This document shows positions 26,935-36,147 of a stretch of 58,818 nt of DNA, in pieces (position 1 is the stretch's first letter; every line of letters starts with the position of its first letter). Under the pieces are notes generated by a model, which searched no databases, was not told the DNA's origin, and saw nothing but the letters and a program-made list of their open reading frames with translations. The position numbers and the translations under genes were made by a program. The stretch comes from Candidatus Zhuqueibacterota bacterium (lineage in GTDB: Bacteria; Zhuqueibacterota; Zhuqueibacteria; Residuimicrobiales; Krinioviventaceae): contig JAFGSB010000009.1 of NCBI GenBank assembly GCA_016934825.1, forward strand, positions 1 through 58,818. The letters run 5' to 3'.

Positions 26935-27945
26935 ATGCCGCTTGTTTTGCAGCGTGAACCGGTACTTGAAATTTATGAGGAAGCCGCAAACCGGAAATGG
27001 GTACTTCCCGCGTTTAATGCGGAAAACCTGACAACCGTTGAAGCTATACTGGATGCCGCCCGTGAATACGGGTCCCGTGTTCACGTTAAAAATTTACCGG
27101 TTATTATCAGTATTACCAATAATTATAAATCCAGACCCCAATCGGTATATTATACGTTTACCCGACAATGGCAGGTTGGATTAAAACTGTTTTTGGCGGA
27201 TTTGCATGTCCTGACCTCGGATGAGTCGCCTTTTGCCGATCTGAATGTTATGATCCATCTGGATCATATACAGTGGGATGATGACCGGGAACTGCTGGAT
27301 TGGAATATGGACCAGTTTTCCTCCATCATGTTTGATGCTTCGGCGCTGCCCCTGGAACAAAACATAAAAAAAACAGCCGCGTTTAAGGAAAAACACGGTA
27401 AAAATATTCTTATTGAAGGGGCATGTGATGAGATATACGATTCATCTTCGAATATGACAAACAGTCTGACGACGCCGGATATGGCGGCAAAATATATTTC
27501 CGGGACAGGAGTGGATATAATCGTCGCGAATCTGGGTACCGAACATCGTTCGTCGGGCGCAAATCTGTACTATCGCAGAGAATTGGCGCGGAAAATCACC
27601 GAGCGTACAGGACCCCGTCTCTGTCTGCACGGGACGTCCTCCGTATCCGTGGATAAATTAACACAATTATTTGATGATGGAATCAGAAAGGTCAATATCT
27701 GGACCGCATTGGAACGTGACAGTTCGGCGCTTCTTTTTCACAATATGCTTGAAAACGCCTCAAAAATTATCGGCCGTGATAATGCTGAAAAATTAGTTGC
27801 CGATCAATTGTTAGGGCGCAATGTCGGTCTGCAAAACGATTCTTCTGTTCATTATTTTACGACAACCTATCGTCAGGGCATTATATTTCAGAGTATGAAA
27901 GAAAATGTTCTGCATTATATGAAAACATTTTATGGTTCTTTTTAG
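26935..27945 (+). CDS. Class II (zinc) fructose/tagatose-bisphosphate-type aldolase
   Basis: 336 aa. TIM-barrel class II aldolase: N-terminal PAFNAENLTTVEAIL (about residue 24), the metal block MIHLDHI (about 104), LIEGACDEI (about 158), ANLGTEHR (about 200), LHGTSS (about 225) and KVNIWT (about 248). These provide the catalytic Asp and the zinc His/Glu ligands. It would split a ketose-1-phosphate or ketose-1,6-bisphosphate to dihydroxyacetone phosphate and an aldehyde. It lies 17 nt before the FGGY kinase, and GAGGG precedes the ATG. It may complete either the FucI-like route or the AgaS/PfkB route, which has no aldolase of its own nearby. Confidence 0.85.
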   Translation: MPLVLQREPVLEIYEEAANRKWVLPAFNAENLTTVEAILDAAREYGSRVHVKNLPVIISITNNYKSRPQSVYYTFTRQWQVGLKLFLADLHVLTSDESPFADLNVMIHLDHIQWDDDRELLDWNMDQFSSIMFDASALPLEQNIKKTAAFKEKHGKNILIEGACDEIYDSSSNMTNSLTTPDMAAKYISGTGVDIIVANLGTEHRSSGANLYYRRELARKITERTGPRLCLHGTSSVSVDKLTQLFDDGIRKVNIWTALERDSSALLFHNMLENASKIIGRDNAEKLVADQLLGRNVGLQNDSSVHYFTTTYRQGIIFQSMKENVLHYMKTFYGSF

Positions 27946-27962
27946 AATTTTAAGGAAAAGAG

Positions 27963-29459
27963 ATGAACATTCTGGGTATCGATATCGGTACAAGCGGCTG
28001 CAAAGCGGTCGTATTTGATGAGACGGGTCAACAGCTTGCTATGTCTAAAAGCGAATACGATGTGATCTTTTATAATGACGGCGGCGCCGAACTGGATTCC
28101 AAGGAAGTTATTGAAAAGTGTTTCCGGGTCATTAAAGAGTGCTCGGAACAGGTTGAACCCGCTTCGATTGTCGGATTGGGAATTTCCAGCCAGGGCGAAG
28201 CCTTTACGGCAATCGGTAAAAATAATGAAATAATTTGTAATGCAATGATTTCTTCGGATATGAGATCCGAAGCCTATGCCAGGTCCTGGCCCAAAGAATT
28301 TGGTGAAGAAAAATTATACCATATTACCGGACATACCGCGCACCCCTTGTTTACTCTCTTTAAGTTGTTGTGGCTGAAGGATAATAAACCGGATATATGG
28401 CGGAAGGCGGAGAAATTGCTCTGCTTTGAGGATTTATTACAACTGAAACTGGGTCTTGATCCGGCAATTAGCTGGTCCCTTGCCGGCCGAACGATGATGT
28501 TTGACGTTCGTAAACATGAATGGAACGCGGAAATTTTAGAGACAATTGGCTTGTCTGCCGGACGCCTGGCAAAACCGTTACCCTCCGGCAGGATCGTGGG
28601 CAGGATCGATAATAAAATCGCCGGAGAGCTGGGCCTGTCAGATAATGCCTTTGTCGTAACCGGCGGTCACGACCAGCCCTGCGGCGCCTTGGGGGCCGGG
28701 GTCACAAAACCGGGTTTGGCAATGTACGCGACAGGTACCGTCGAATGCATCACACCTGCTTTTTCGGAGCCGGTATTTACCAAAGATTTACGGTATAGTA
28801 ATCTTTCCACCTATGATCATACCGTTGACGGCATGTATATAATTGTTGCCTATAGCCTGACGGGCGGTAACATTTTAAAATGGTTCCGTGACGAATTCGG
28901 TAAAGATGAATTAACTCAGGCTGAACAGAGCGGAGGAAATGTCTACGATCTGTTATTGAAAACAGCCGGAGAAGAGCCTTCCGGCCTGCTGGTTTTGCCG
29001 TATTTTACTCCTTCAGGCACACCGTATTTTGATACGAAAACAAAGGGGGCCGTATTGGGACTTCGACTTTCGACAAGACGGGGGGAATTCATCAGGGCAT
29101 TGCTGGAAGGTGTGGCATTTGAGATGCGCCTGAATATGGACATTTTAGAAAAATCGGGTTGTAATATTGAAGAATTACGCGCTATCGGCGGCGGGGCCAA
29201 ATCCGCTATATGGACGCAACTAAAAGCCGATGTAACCGGTAAAAAGATCACAACGCTCAATATTACTGAAGCAGGATGCCTTGGTGTGGCGATGCTTGCT
29301 TGCTCGGCTTATACCGGAGTACCTGTCCGGGAATTGGCTGAGAAATGGGTAAAGCCGCAATCTGTTTTGTACCCCCGGAATCAAAACAGGGCATTGTATG
29401 ACGAACGTTTTGTGCAATACAAAAAGCTGTATAGCGCTGTAAAGGGAATTGATATTTAA
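27963..29459 (+). CDS. FGGY-family carbohydrate kinase
   Basis: 498 aa, two actin-like ATPase domains. N-terminal GIDIGTSGCKAVVFDETG, GGHDQPCGALGAG (about residue 234), ATGTVECI (about 258) and GGGAKSAIWTQLKADVTG (about 410), typical of xylulokinase/fuculokinase relatives. It phosphorylates a ketose (often the 1- or 5-hydroxyl). It follows the aldolase by 17 nt with AAGGA upstream. With the isomerase-like protein and aldolase it makes a complete isomerase-kinase-aldolase set. Confidence 0.85.
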   Translation: MNILGIDIGTSGCKAVVFDETGQQLAMSKSEYDVIFYNDGGAELDSKEVIEKCFRVIKECSEQVEPASIVGLGISSQGEAFTAIGKNNEIICNAMISSDMRSEAYARSWPKEFGEEKLYHITGHTAHPLFTLFKLLWLKDNKPDIWRKAEKLLCFEDLLQLKLGLDPAISWSLAGRTMMFDVRKHEWNAEILETIGLSAGRLAKPLPSGRIVGRIDNKIAGELGLSDNAFVVTGGHDQPCGALGAGVTKPGLAMYATGTVECITPAFSEPVFTKDLRYSNLSTYDHTVDGMYIIVAYSLTGGNILKWFRDEFGKDELTQAEQSGGNVYDLLLKTAGEEPSGLLVLPYFTPSGTPYFDTKTKGAVLGLRLSTRRGEFIRALLEGVAFEMRLNMDILEKSGCNIEELRAIGGGAKSAIWTQLKADVTGKKITTLNITEAGCLGVAMLACSAYTGVPVRELAEKWVKPQSVLYPRNQNRALYDERFVQYKKLYSAVKGIDI

Positions 29460-29917
29460 TTTGTTCCACCTGTGTCCGGTTAAACCCGGACACGGCACTC
29501 TTTACATATTATATATACTATTAACGTGACCGGATATGAAATAATTAATTGATTTGTCGGGAGAAAATAATTTTTTATTAAATAACTTGATTTTAATGAA
29601 CTTGCAGGACAGATAAGGTAGCGATGTCCGTAAACCGGTCACCGGTGAATTTGTTTAAAATAATAAAACAGGGTTAATAAAAAAATCAGGATTCGAATCC
29701 AATTTAAATTAGTATTCCTGCCGTTATTATTTTTACAAAGTAATATAACTCATTGTATACTTTTAAGCGACAACATCCGGATTAGGAGTAAAATATATTG
29801 ATTTTAAGATGAGAAAATGTAATATTATAATTGTAATCCATATTAATTCAAGGCTTTCAATATTACTATATACTTTTATTTGCGAATTGTATTAATGGCT
29901 TGAAAATAGGGTTTGAT
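29460..29917. other. Non-coding region before the sulfatase
   Basis: About 460 nt, AT-rich. It holds the hairpin at 29472-29493 and a 13-nt palindrome ACCGGTCACCGGT at 29634-29646, which could bind a regulator. No gene is seen; frames are short and lack ribosome sites. Confidence 0.5.
29472..29493 (+). terminator. Possible terminator hairpin after the FGGY kinase
   Basis: An 8-bp perfect stem (GTGTCCGG at 29472-29479 with 29486-29493) has a 6-nt loop and lies 12 nt after the stop. The T tract behind it is weak, so it may be a transcript-end stabiliser and not a classical terminator. Confidence 0.5.
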
Positions 29918-31324
29918 ATGCAAACGGTAACACGAAAAAAATTAAAAAATGATTCAACTATTTCCCGCCGTGAATATTTAAAAACAATTTCACTTGGTAT
30001 AACAGGGTTAACGCTCGGAACGCTTGGCAGTCAATTTTCGGCCTGTGACGGATTGAATACAAAAGAACGCCCGAATATTTTAATAATGGTCGCAGATGAT
30101 GCGGGATGGCGGGACGTCGGTTTTCACGATTCGGAGATTAACACTCCCAACATCGATGAATTGACAAAAACCGGTGTGGAACTGGATCAATTCTATGTTT
30201 GTCCGACGTGCTCTCCGACCAGGGCCTCATTATTAACCGGACGTTTTGCCAGTCGGTTTGGGATATTGGGTCCGATTGCCATGCGAAGCAAACTGACTTT
30301 ATCCGGGGATACGGTCACTCTTGCCGAACTTCTGCGCCGTAACGGCTACGCGACCGCGATTACCGGTAAATGGCACCTGGGATTACGACCCGAATGCGGC
30401 CCTAATCAATATGGTTTTGAATATGCTTACGGGTATTTACACGGGCAGATTGATCAATATACTCATATATATAAAAATGGCGATCAAAGCTGGCACCGCA
30501 ACGGTGAATTTATAGAAGAAGAGGGCCATGCCACGGATCTGATCGCCAATGAAGCGATTCGATATATAAAAGAGATCAGGGACAAGAGCAAACCGTTTTT
30601 TCTTTACGTGACATTCAGTGTTCCCCATTATCCGTTGCAAGAGGAGGAGAAATGGGTGGAACCGTATAATATAATTGTAAATGAATCGCGACGTGTGTTT
30701 GCCGCTTCGGTAACCCATATGGACTATGTCGTCGGGCAGTTGGTCAAAATTCTGGAAGAGGAGAACCTGCGTAAAAACACGCTTGTTGTTTTCGTCAGCG
30801 ACAATGGCGGACAGGAGAACTGGTTTCCGACCTTTGAATACAACGGAAAGCATGGCCCCAATGACCGATTGGGCGACAATCGACCGCTGCGGGACTGGAA
30901 GGGCAGTCTCTATGAAGGCGGCATCCGGGTACCTGCTTTGGTGAATTGGCCCGACAAACTGAAACCCCGTAAAGTTGACCAGGTCATGCATGCTGTCGAT
31001 ATTTACCCGACAATTACGGCGCTGGCGGGGGTGTCCTTATTACCGGATATGAATATCGAAGGTGAAAATATGTGGCAGACGATTTTACGGAAAAAGCCGT
31101 TAACGGAACGGACACTTTATTGGAGGACAAATAACCAGTATGCGTTACGTAAAGGGGATTGGAAGCTGGTGCATACGGGCGGAACATTAGATGAGGGACG
31201 TGATGAATTATTTGACTTGTCTGATGATCCGAATGAAACCCGGGATGTTGCTAAAGATAATCCCGAAATTGTTAAATCATTGTTTGCGGAACTGGTAAAA
31301 CAGGCTGAAAAAGACGTATTATAA
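29918..31324 (+). CDS. Arylsulfatase B-like sulfatase, Tat/lipoprotein signal
   Basis: 468 aa from the ATG at 29918 (AGG 7 nt upstream); a TTG at 29900 is weaker. The N-terminus has SRREYLK (twin arginine), a hydrophobic stretch and FSAC as possible lipobox. The sulfatase core begins NILIMVADDAGW (metal Asp pair), has CSPTR at about residue 95 (Cys to be converted to formylglycine), ITGKWHLG (about 150), FVSDNGGQE (about 295) and YEGGIRVPALV. GYLHGQIDQYTH recalls N-acetylgalactosamine-4-sulfatase relatives. It would remove sulfate esters outside the cytoplasm. No maturase (anaerobic sulfatase-maturating enzyme or FGE) is in the window. Confidence 0.85.
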   Translation: MQTVTRKKLKNDSTISRREYLKTISLGITGLTLGTLGSQFSACDGLNTKERPNILIMVADDAGWRDVGFHDSEINTPNIDELTKTGVELDQFYVCPTCSPTRASLLTGRFASRFGILGPIAMRSKLTLSGDTVTLAELLRRNGYATAITGKWHLGLRPECGPNQYGFEYAYGYLHGQIDQYTHIYKNGDQSWHRNGEFIEEEGHATDLIANEAIRYIKEIRDKSKPFFLYVTFSVPHYPLQEEEKWVEPYNIIVNESRRVFAASVTHMDYVVGQLVKILEEENLRKNTLVVFVSDNGGQENWFPTFEYNGKHGPNDRLGDNRPLRDWKGSLYEGGIRVPALVNWPDKLKPRKVDQVMHAVDIYPTITALAGVSLLPDMNIEGENMWQTILRKKPLTERTLYWRTNNQYALRKGDWKLVHTGGTLDEGRDELFDLSDDPNETRDVAKDNPEIVKSLFAELVKQAEKDVL

Positions 31325-31343
31325 AATTAAATGAGACGTGAAT

Positions 31344-32333
31344 ATGAACTTAAAAACAATTATTTTAGTATTATTACTTTTTGGATTATTCTATTTTACC
31401 GCTGATGCGCAAAACGGCGGCAATGTTGCCTCAATCACGTGGAATATAGATAATGTGGACAGTATCGAAGGTCACGCGACGACAAAATTAGGAGACCCGG
31501 TTGTCGTGGAAACATCCAGGGGAAAAGCAGTCCATTTCGACGGCATTGACGACGGACTGCTCGTGACAACCAACCCGTTGGAGGGCGCAACAGCTTTTAC
31601 CGTCGAAGTCGTTTTTAAGCCGGATTCCTCCTACCCGGATAACCAGGCACAGCGGTTCGTTCACATACAAAATCCGGGAAGTGAGGATCGCCGCATCCTT
31701 ATTGAACTGCGTTTGTCGGAGGATCATCAATGGTATCTGGATACTTTTATTAATTCCGATTTATCCAGCAAAACGCTTGCCCTGGAGACAGCCGTTCATC
31801 CGGTCGGCGAGTGGTATCATGCCGCGCTGGTATATGAAAATAGATTAATGATCCATTATGTTAATGGAATTGAGGAATTGTCCGGGGAAGTTGACTATCT
31901 CCCGATTACCGGAGCTTATACATCCCTTGGAACCCGCATGAATAAAAGAAGCTGGTTTAAAGGCGCCATACGCACATTAAAGGTGACGCACAAAGCTTTG
32001 TCGCCGGATGAATTTTTGATTCAAAATACCGGTATTCAGGAAAAAAAAAAGATAAATGACTACCAAATATTGCAGAATTATCCGAATCCGTTTAATTCCA
32101 CAACAGCAATACAATTTAAAGTAGCAAAAAAAGCTCGAATCAAATTACAAGTATTAAATGCCCTTGGCGAAAAAGTTGCGACACTTGTTGATGGTATCCA
32201 TAATACAGGGTGGTACTCAATTCATTGGAACGGCAGAGACAAAAATGACCATCAGGTTGTATCGGGATTGTATTTTTACCGTTTGATTATAGGTGAGCAG
32301 GTTTTCATAAAAAAAATGCTCCTTCTCAAATAA
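31344..32333 (+). CDS. Secreted LamG-like protein with type IX sorting domain
   Basis: 329 aa from the ATG at 31344. Signal peptide (about residues 1-22), LamG/concanavalin-like domain (about 30-225; VHFDGIDDGLLV, GAIRTLKVTHKALSPDEF) and a C-terminal FlgD-like sorting domain (about 240-329; NYPNPFNSTTAIQF, SGLYFYRLIIGEQVFIKKMLLLK). It likely binds a carbohydrate at the cell surface. It follows the sulfatase by 19 nt and is probably co-transcribed. Confidence 0.8.
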   Translation: MNLKTIILVLLLFGLFYFTADAQNGGNVASITWNIDNVDSIEGHATTKLGDPVVVETSRGKAVHFDGIDDGLLVTTNPLEGATAFTVEVVFKPDSSYPDNQAQRFVHIQNPGSEDRRILIELRLSEDHQWYLDTFINSDLSSKTLALETAVHPVGEWYHAALVYENRLMIHYVNGIEELSGEVDYLPITGAYTSLGTRMNKRSWFKGAIRTLKVTHKALSPDEFLIQNTGIQEKKKINDYQILQNYPNPFNSTTAIQFKVAKKARIKLQVLNALGEKVATLVDGIHNTGWYSIHWNGRDKNDHQVVSGLYFYRLIIGEQVFIKKMLLLK

Positions 32334-32438
32334 ATGAAACGGTAAATTGTTTTAATGTTTTTTCCTGATTTTGTCCTACTCCTCACAATCGATAAGTACA
32401 AGAACCGTTATGTTTAAAATTTGTAAAGGAAAGACCAG

Positions 32439-33401
32439 ATGTTAAATCGAGTAGCAATCCTTGACACGGGTTACGATTCATATGATTATGAACAGGAATT
32501 ATTTACCGACGCCGGTTATCGCCTGGAGATATTCCCGGGTAAAAGGCATGACCGGGAGGGAAAAAAATTATTCGCGCGTGACGCCGTCGGATTATTTGTG
32601 CGCTGGACTGAAATTAACGATGATTTTTTGGGGGCGGCGCTTCAAGTAAAAGCGATTGTCAGGTACGGCGTCGGTTATGATAATATTGACCTGAATGCCG
32701 CGACCCGGCACAACGTTAGTGTGGCGAACGTACAGGGTTATGCCAATCACTCCGTTTCCGATCATGCCATCGCGATGATGTATACCTGTGCGCGAGCGTT
32801 ACCCGCCGGCCAAAAGTCGCTTAAAACGAAATTTGCCGCCCCGCCTATAAAACAAATATTTGAATTTCATGATAAAACGCTGGGCATTATCGGGCTGGGC
32901 CGGATAGGCGGCGCTTTATGCCGAAAAGTTTGCCCGCTTTTTAAAACCGTTTTGGCAACCGATCCGTATATCCCGGATGAACGGTTTGTAAAATTAGGAG
33001 CGGAAAAGACCGGGTTGGATGATCTGCTTCGCCGGAGTGATGTTATTTCAATTCATTGCAACCTGACCGAAGAAACGACAAATCTTATTCACGCGGCAAG
33101 AATAAACCTGATGCAAAAGAAACCGATCCTCATTAACACGTCGCGCGGACCGGTTTTAAACGAAGATGATCTGTTTACCGCGCTTCAGGCAGGGAAATTT
33201 CACAGTATCGGTATGGATGTGTTTTGTGACGAACCGCCGCTGGCAAACCGGGATGCGTTAATATCGCACCCGCGGGTCATTGCCACCGGGCATTATGCCT
33301 GGTATTCGACAAACGCGTCCGTTGAGTTGCAAAAACGTGCGGCAAATAATTTGTTGTCCATGTTAGACGGTCATACACCGGAAGATTGTTTGAATCCATA
33401 A
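32439..33401 (+). CDS. D-isomer-specific 2-hydroxyacid dehydrogenase
   Basis: 320 aa, phosphoglycerate-dehydrogenase/CtBP-like. NAD-binding GIIGLGRIGG (about residue 150), the catalytic Arg in NTSRGPV (about 232), Glu in DVFCDEPP (about 263) and His in TGHYAWYS (about 286). RYGVGYDNID (about 72) is typical. It interconverts a 2-ketoacid and a D-2-hydroxyacid. It is cytosolic, with AAAGGA upstream. It may act on sugar-acid products or keto acids from the neighbouring enzymes. Confidence 0.85.
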   Translation: MLNRVAILDTGYDSYDYEQELFTDAGYRLEIFPGKRHDREGKKLFARDAVGLFVRWTEINDDFLGAALQVKAIVRYGVGYDNIDLNAATRHNVSVANVQGYANHSVSDHAIAMMYTCARALPAGQKSLKTKFAAPPIKQIFEFHDKTLGIIGLGRIGGALCRKVCPLFKTVLATDPYIPDERFVKLGAEKTGLDDLLRRSDVISIHCNLTEETTNLIHAARINLMQKKPILINTSRGPVLNEDDLFTALQAGKFHSIGMDVFCDEPPLANRDALISHPRVIATGHYAWYSTNASVELQKRAANNLLSMLDGHTPEDCLNP

Positions 33402-33444
33402 AATACGGAAAATTATTATTTGATACGGAAAAGAGAATTTTATT

Positions 33445-36087
33445 ATGCAGGACAAAGATTTTATATTTCAACCGGTTACCATTCAAAATGTTCACTTTCG
33501 TAATCCTTTTTATGTGGCCTCCGGACCGACAACAAGAAATTTAAAGCAGTTGTTAAAAGCTGAAGAGTGCGGGTGGGGCGGCGCCAGTATAAAATTAACG
33601 ATCGGACCGGAACCTTATATAAACCGGGAACCCCGTTATGGATGGTTCAAAGATCAGGGTGTACTGGCATTTACAACCGAAAAACGGTTAAAACCGGATG
33701 AAGGGCTTTCGCTTGTTGAAAAAGCGCGGAAACATACTTCCGACCTGGTCATTATGGCAAATATAACATATGCCGGCGACGAGGATGTTAAAGAAGGATG
33801 GGGTGGTCTTGCAAAGCAATTCGAAAGCGCCGGGGCGCATATTATAGAATTAAATATGTGCTGTCCGAATATGTCGTATAACCTGGAAATATCAAATAAA
33901 GGTGACAGCGGCACCCCGAAAACAGGGGCAAGTTTGGGCCAGGATGCCGAAGCCGTTAGTCATATTACCAGGATTGTAAAAGAAAGTGTGAATATACCGG
34001 TATTTGTCAAGTTAACGCCCGAAGGCGGACGTATTGCCCAGGTCGCAAACGCCTGTTTTGAAGCGGGAGCAACCGCTGTGGGCGGGACGGCAAACCGCCT
34101 GGCCATACCGCCGTTCGATATATATAATCCCGGTAAATCCCCGTTTTACCTGCAGGACGAACTGAGTTTATCCTGCTTTGCCAGTGAATTTATCAAACCC
34201 CTGGCATTGAGGGATGTCTTTGAAATAAGAAAACTGGTGGGCGACGGCCCGATTATAACGGCCACGGGAGGAATTCGAAATTTTCAAGATGTTGTGCAAA
34301 TGACTTTTATGGGAGCGAATTTTTACGGAATATGCGCCGAAACCATTTTAAGCGGCTTTGGATTTTTAAAAGATGTTATTCGTGACCTGCGCTCCTATTT
34401 TGATGATATGAACTATTCATCATTTGATGATTTCAGGGGATCAATTGTCAATGAGTTGCGGTCTGCGCAAACAGTAACTCTGAGTAAAGGATACGCGCGG
34501 GTTAAGGACAGGTCCCTTTCTGCACCCTGTGTGGTGGCGTGTCCAAACTATGTACCCGCCCAGGGGTATGTGATGGCCGTCGCGAAAAAGGATTTTAAAA
34601 AAGCGTATAATCTTATCACCGCCTCGGGACCTTTTCAATCGGTCTGCGCTTACGTATGTACGCATCCCTGCGAATCGGTTTGTGTTCGGGGAAACATAGA
34701 TGAAGCGATTAAAATAAAAGAGATTAAACGTTTTGTTCTGGAATATGCCGGTGAAAAGAACTGGCAGCCGGAGTTGAATCCCGCACCCGGGAAACCGGAA
34801 AAGGTCGCCGTGATCGGGGCCGGCCCGGCCGGACTTTCGGCGGCTTTTTATCTTAAACTGGCCGGATATGAAGTCGTTGTATTCGAAAAACAATCCAAAG
34901 CGGGAGGATTGTTGAGGTCCGGCATTCCGCGGTACCGGTTGCCTCTGAAAGTGGTTGACGAGGAAATTAAAGTAATCGAAAATCTGGGCGTAAAAATAAA
35001 GACGAATAAAGAGTTGTTTAAGGATTTTACGATTGCTGATTTAAAGAGTGACGGTTTCGGGACCGTCATTCTGGCAATCGGCGCGCACAAAGGCATCCCT
35101 TTACAGGTATCCGGCGAGCTTTCGCAGGGCAATTTTACCGCGCTTAATTTTCTTGACCGGGTGTCCCGTGGTGAAAAACCCGATATCGGTAATAAAGTTG
35201 TTGTTGTCGGCGGCGGCTTCAGCGCGATTGACGCGGCCCGAACCTGTAAAAGGATGGGGGCCGAAGAAGTTTATATCGCCTATCGCCGCACCAGAGATGA
35301 AATGCCCGCAAGTCCTGAGGATGTTATGGAAGCGGAAGAAGAAGGCGTGAAAATTATGTACCTGGTTTCGCCTGAAGAAATTATTGTCAGGGACAATAAA
35401 GTGGCGGCCATTCGCCTTGTTAATTACGTTTTGGGTGAAATGGACGATTCCGATAGAAGAAAGCCGGTCGAGGTTGCGGGAACCGAATTTATTTTGCAAG
35501 CGGATACGGTTATTTCCGCACTCGGACAAAAAATTGATATTCAAAACGGCGAACTTACAGAGATCATGTCGAACGGCGCTATCAGGTGTGATGTCGATAC
35601 CGGTAAAACCGGATTGGATTATCTTTTTGTCGCGGGCGACGCGGCATCAGAGCCTGAAGACATTATTTCCGCGATAGCGAGCGGGAAAAAAGTTGCTTTT
35701 TCGGTTGATAAATATTTGTCTGCTGAAAATGCCGTACTGATTGGAACACCTCAATTATCTTCGATAGAAAAAACGTGGGTGCTGGAATCGAAAGGCAATA
35801 CAGAAAGAAAATCCGCCGTTAAAAATTATGTACGGAGTGCCGGATCCCGGGTTAAAGATTTTCAGGAATACACAAGAACCTTTACGGAAGAAGAGGCCGT
35901 AGCCGAAGCGGGACGCTGTTTAAACTGCGGATGCGGGGACGGCTGCATGCAGTGCATGGAGCTTTGTAATTCATTTGCTATTTCAAATGTGGACGGCAAG
36001 CCTTTTATAAACAAAGAAGAATGCGCAGGCTGCGGCATTTGTGTGTGGCGATGTCCAAATCATAATATTGAAATGATCCGTGATTAA
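33445..36087 (+). CDS. PreA-PreT-type flavo-iron-sulfur fusion protein (dihydropyrimidine dehydrogenase-like)
   Basis: 880 aa. Order read from the sequence: FMN TIM barrel of DHODH/PreA type (about residues 1-320; NMCCPN, VKLTPEG, TATGGIRNFQDV), then a GltD/PreT-type Cys-rich domain (about 360-410; CVVACPN, YVCTHPCESVC), FAD domain (AVIGAGPAGLSAA, about 455), NADPH domain (VVVVGGGFSAIDAARTC, about 588) and C-terminal ferredoxin clusters (CLNCGCGDGC, CAGCGICVWRCP). Mammalian dihydropyrimidine dehydrogenase has the same parts with the FMN barrel after the FAD/NADPH part, so this is the swapped order. The catalytic Cys of that enzyme is not conserved: ACGQD there corresponds to SLGQD here. It may reduce or oxidise a cyclic substrate other than uracil. 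Next to a YtcJ-type amidohydrolase. Confidence 0.8.
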   Translation: MQDKDFIFQPVTIQNVHFRNPFYVASGPTTRNLKQLLKAEECGWGGASIKLTIGPEPYINREPRYGWFKDQGVLAFTTEKRLKPDEGLSLVEKARKHTSDLVIMANITYAGDEDVKEGWGGLAKQFESAGAHIIELNMCCPNMSYNLEISNKGDSGTPKTGASLGQDAEAVSHITRIVKESVNIPVFVKLTPEGGRIAQVANACFEAGATAVGGTANRLAIPPFDIYNPGKSPFYLQDELSLSCFASEFIKPLALRDVFEIRKLVGDGPIITATGGIRNFQDVVQMTFMGANFYGICAETILSGFGFLKDVIRDLRSYFDDMNYSSFDDFRGSIVNELRSAQTVTLSKGYARVKDRSLSAPCVVACPNYVPAQGYVMAVAKKDFKKAYNLITASGPFQSVCAYVCTHPCESVCVRGNIDEAIKIKEIKRFVLEYAGEKNWQPELNPAPGKPEKVAVIGAGPAGLSAAFYLKLAGYEVVVFEKQSKAGGLLRSGIPRYRLPLKVVDEEIKVIENLGVKIKTNKELFKDFTIADLKSDGFGTVILAIGAHKGIPLQVSGELSQGNFTALNFLDRVSRGEKPDIGNKVVVVGGGFSAIDAARTCKRMGAEEVYIAYRRTRDEMPASPEDVMEAEEEGVKIMYLVSPEEIIVRDNKVAAIRLVNYVLGEMDDSDRRKPVEVAGTEFILQADTVISALGQKIDIQNGELTEIMSNGAIRCDVDTGKTGLDYLFVAGDAASEPEDIISAIASGKKVAFSVDKYLSAENAVLIGTPQLSSIEKTWVLESKGNTERKSAVKNYVRSAGSRVKDFQEYTRTFTEEEAVAEAGRCLNCGCGDGCMQCMELCNSFAISNVDGKPFINKEECAGCGICVWRCPNHNIEMIRD

Positions 36088-36147
36088 TGATGACTATCCG
36101 GATAGTTGCACCGAAATTTTAATCAAAGGAAAAGGGAGTATTAACAT

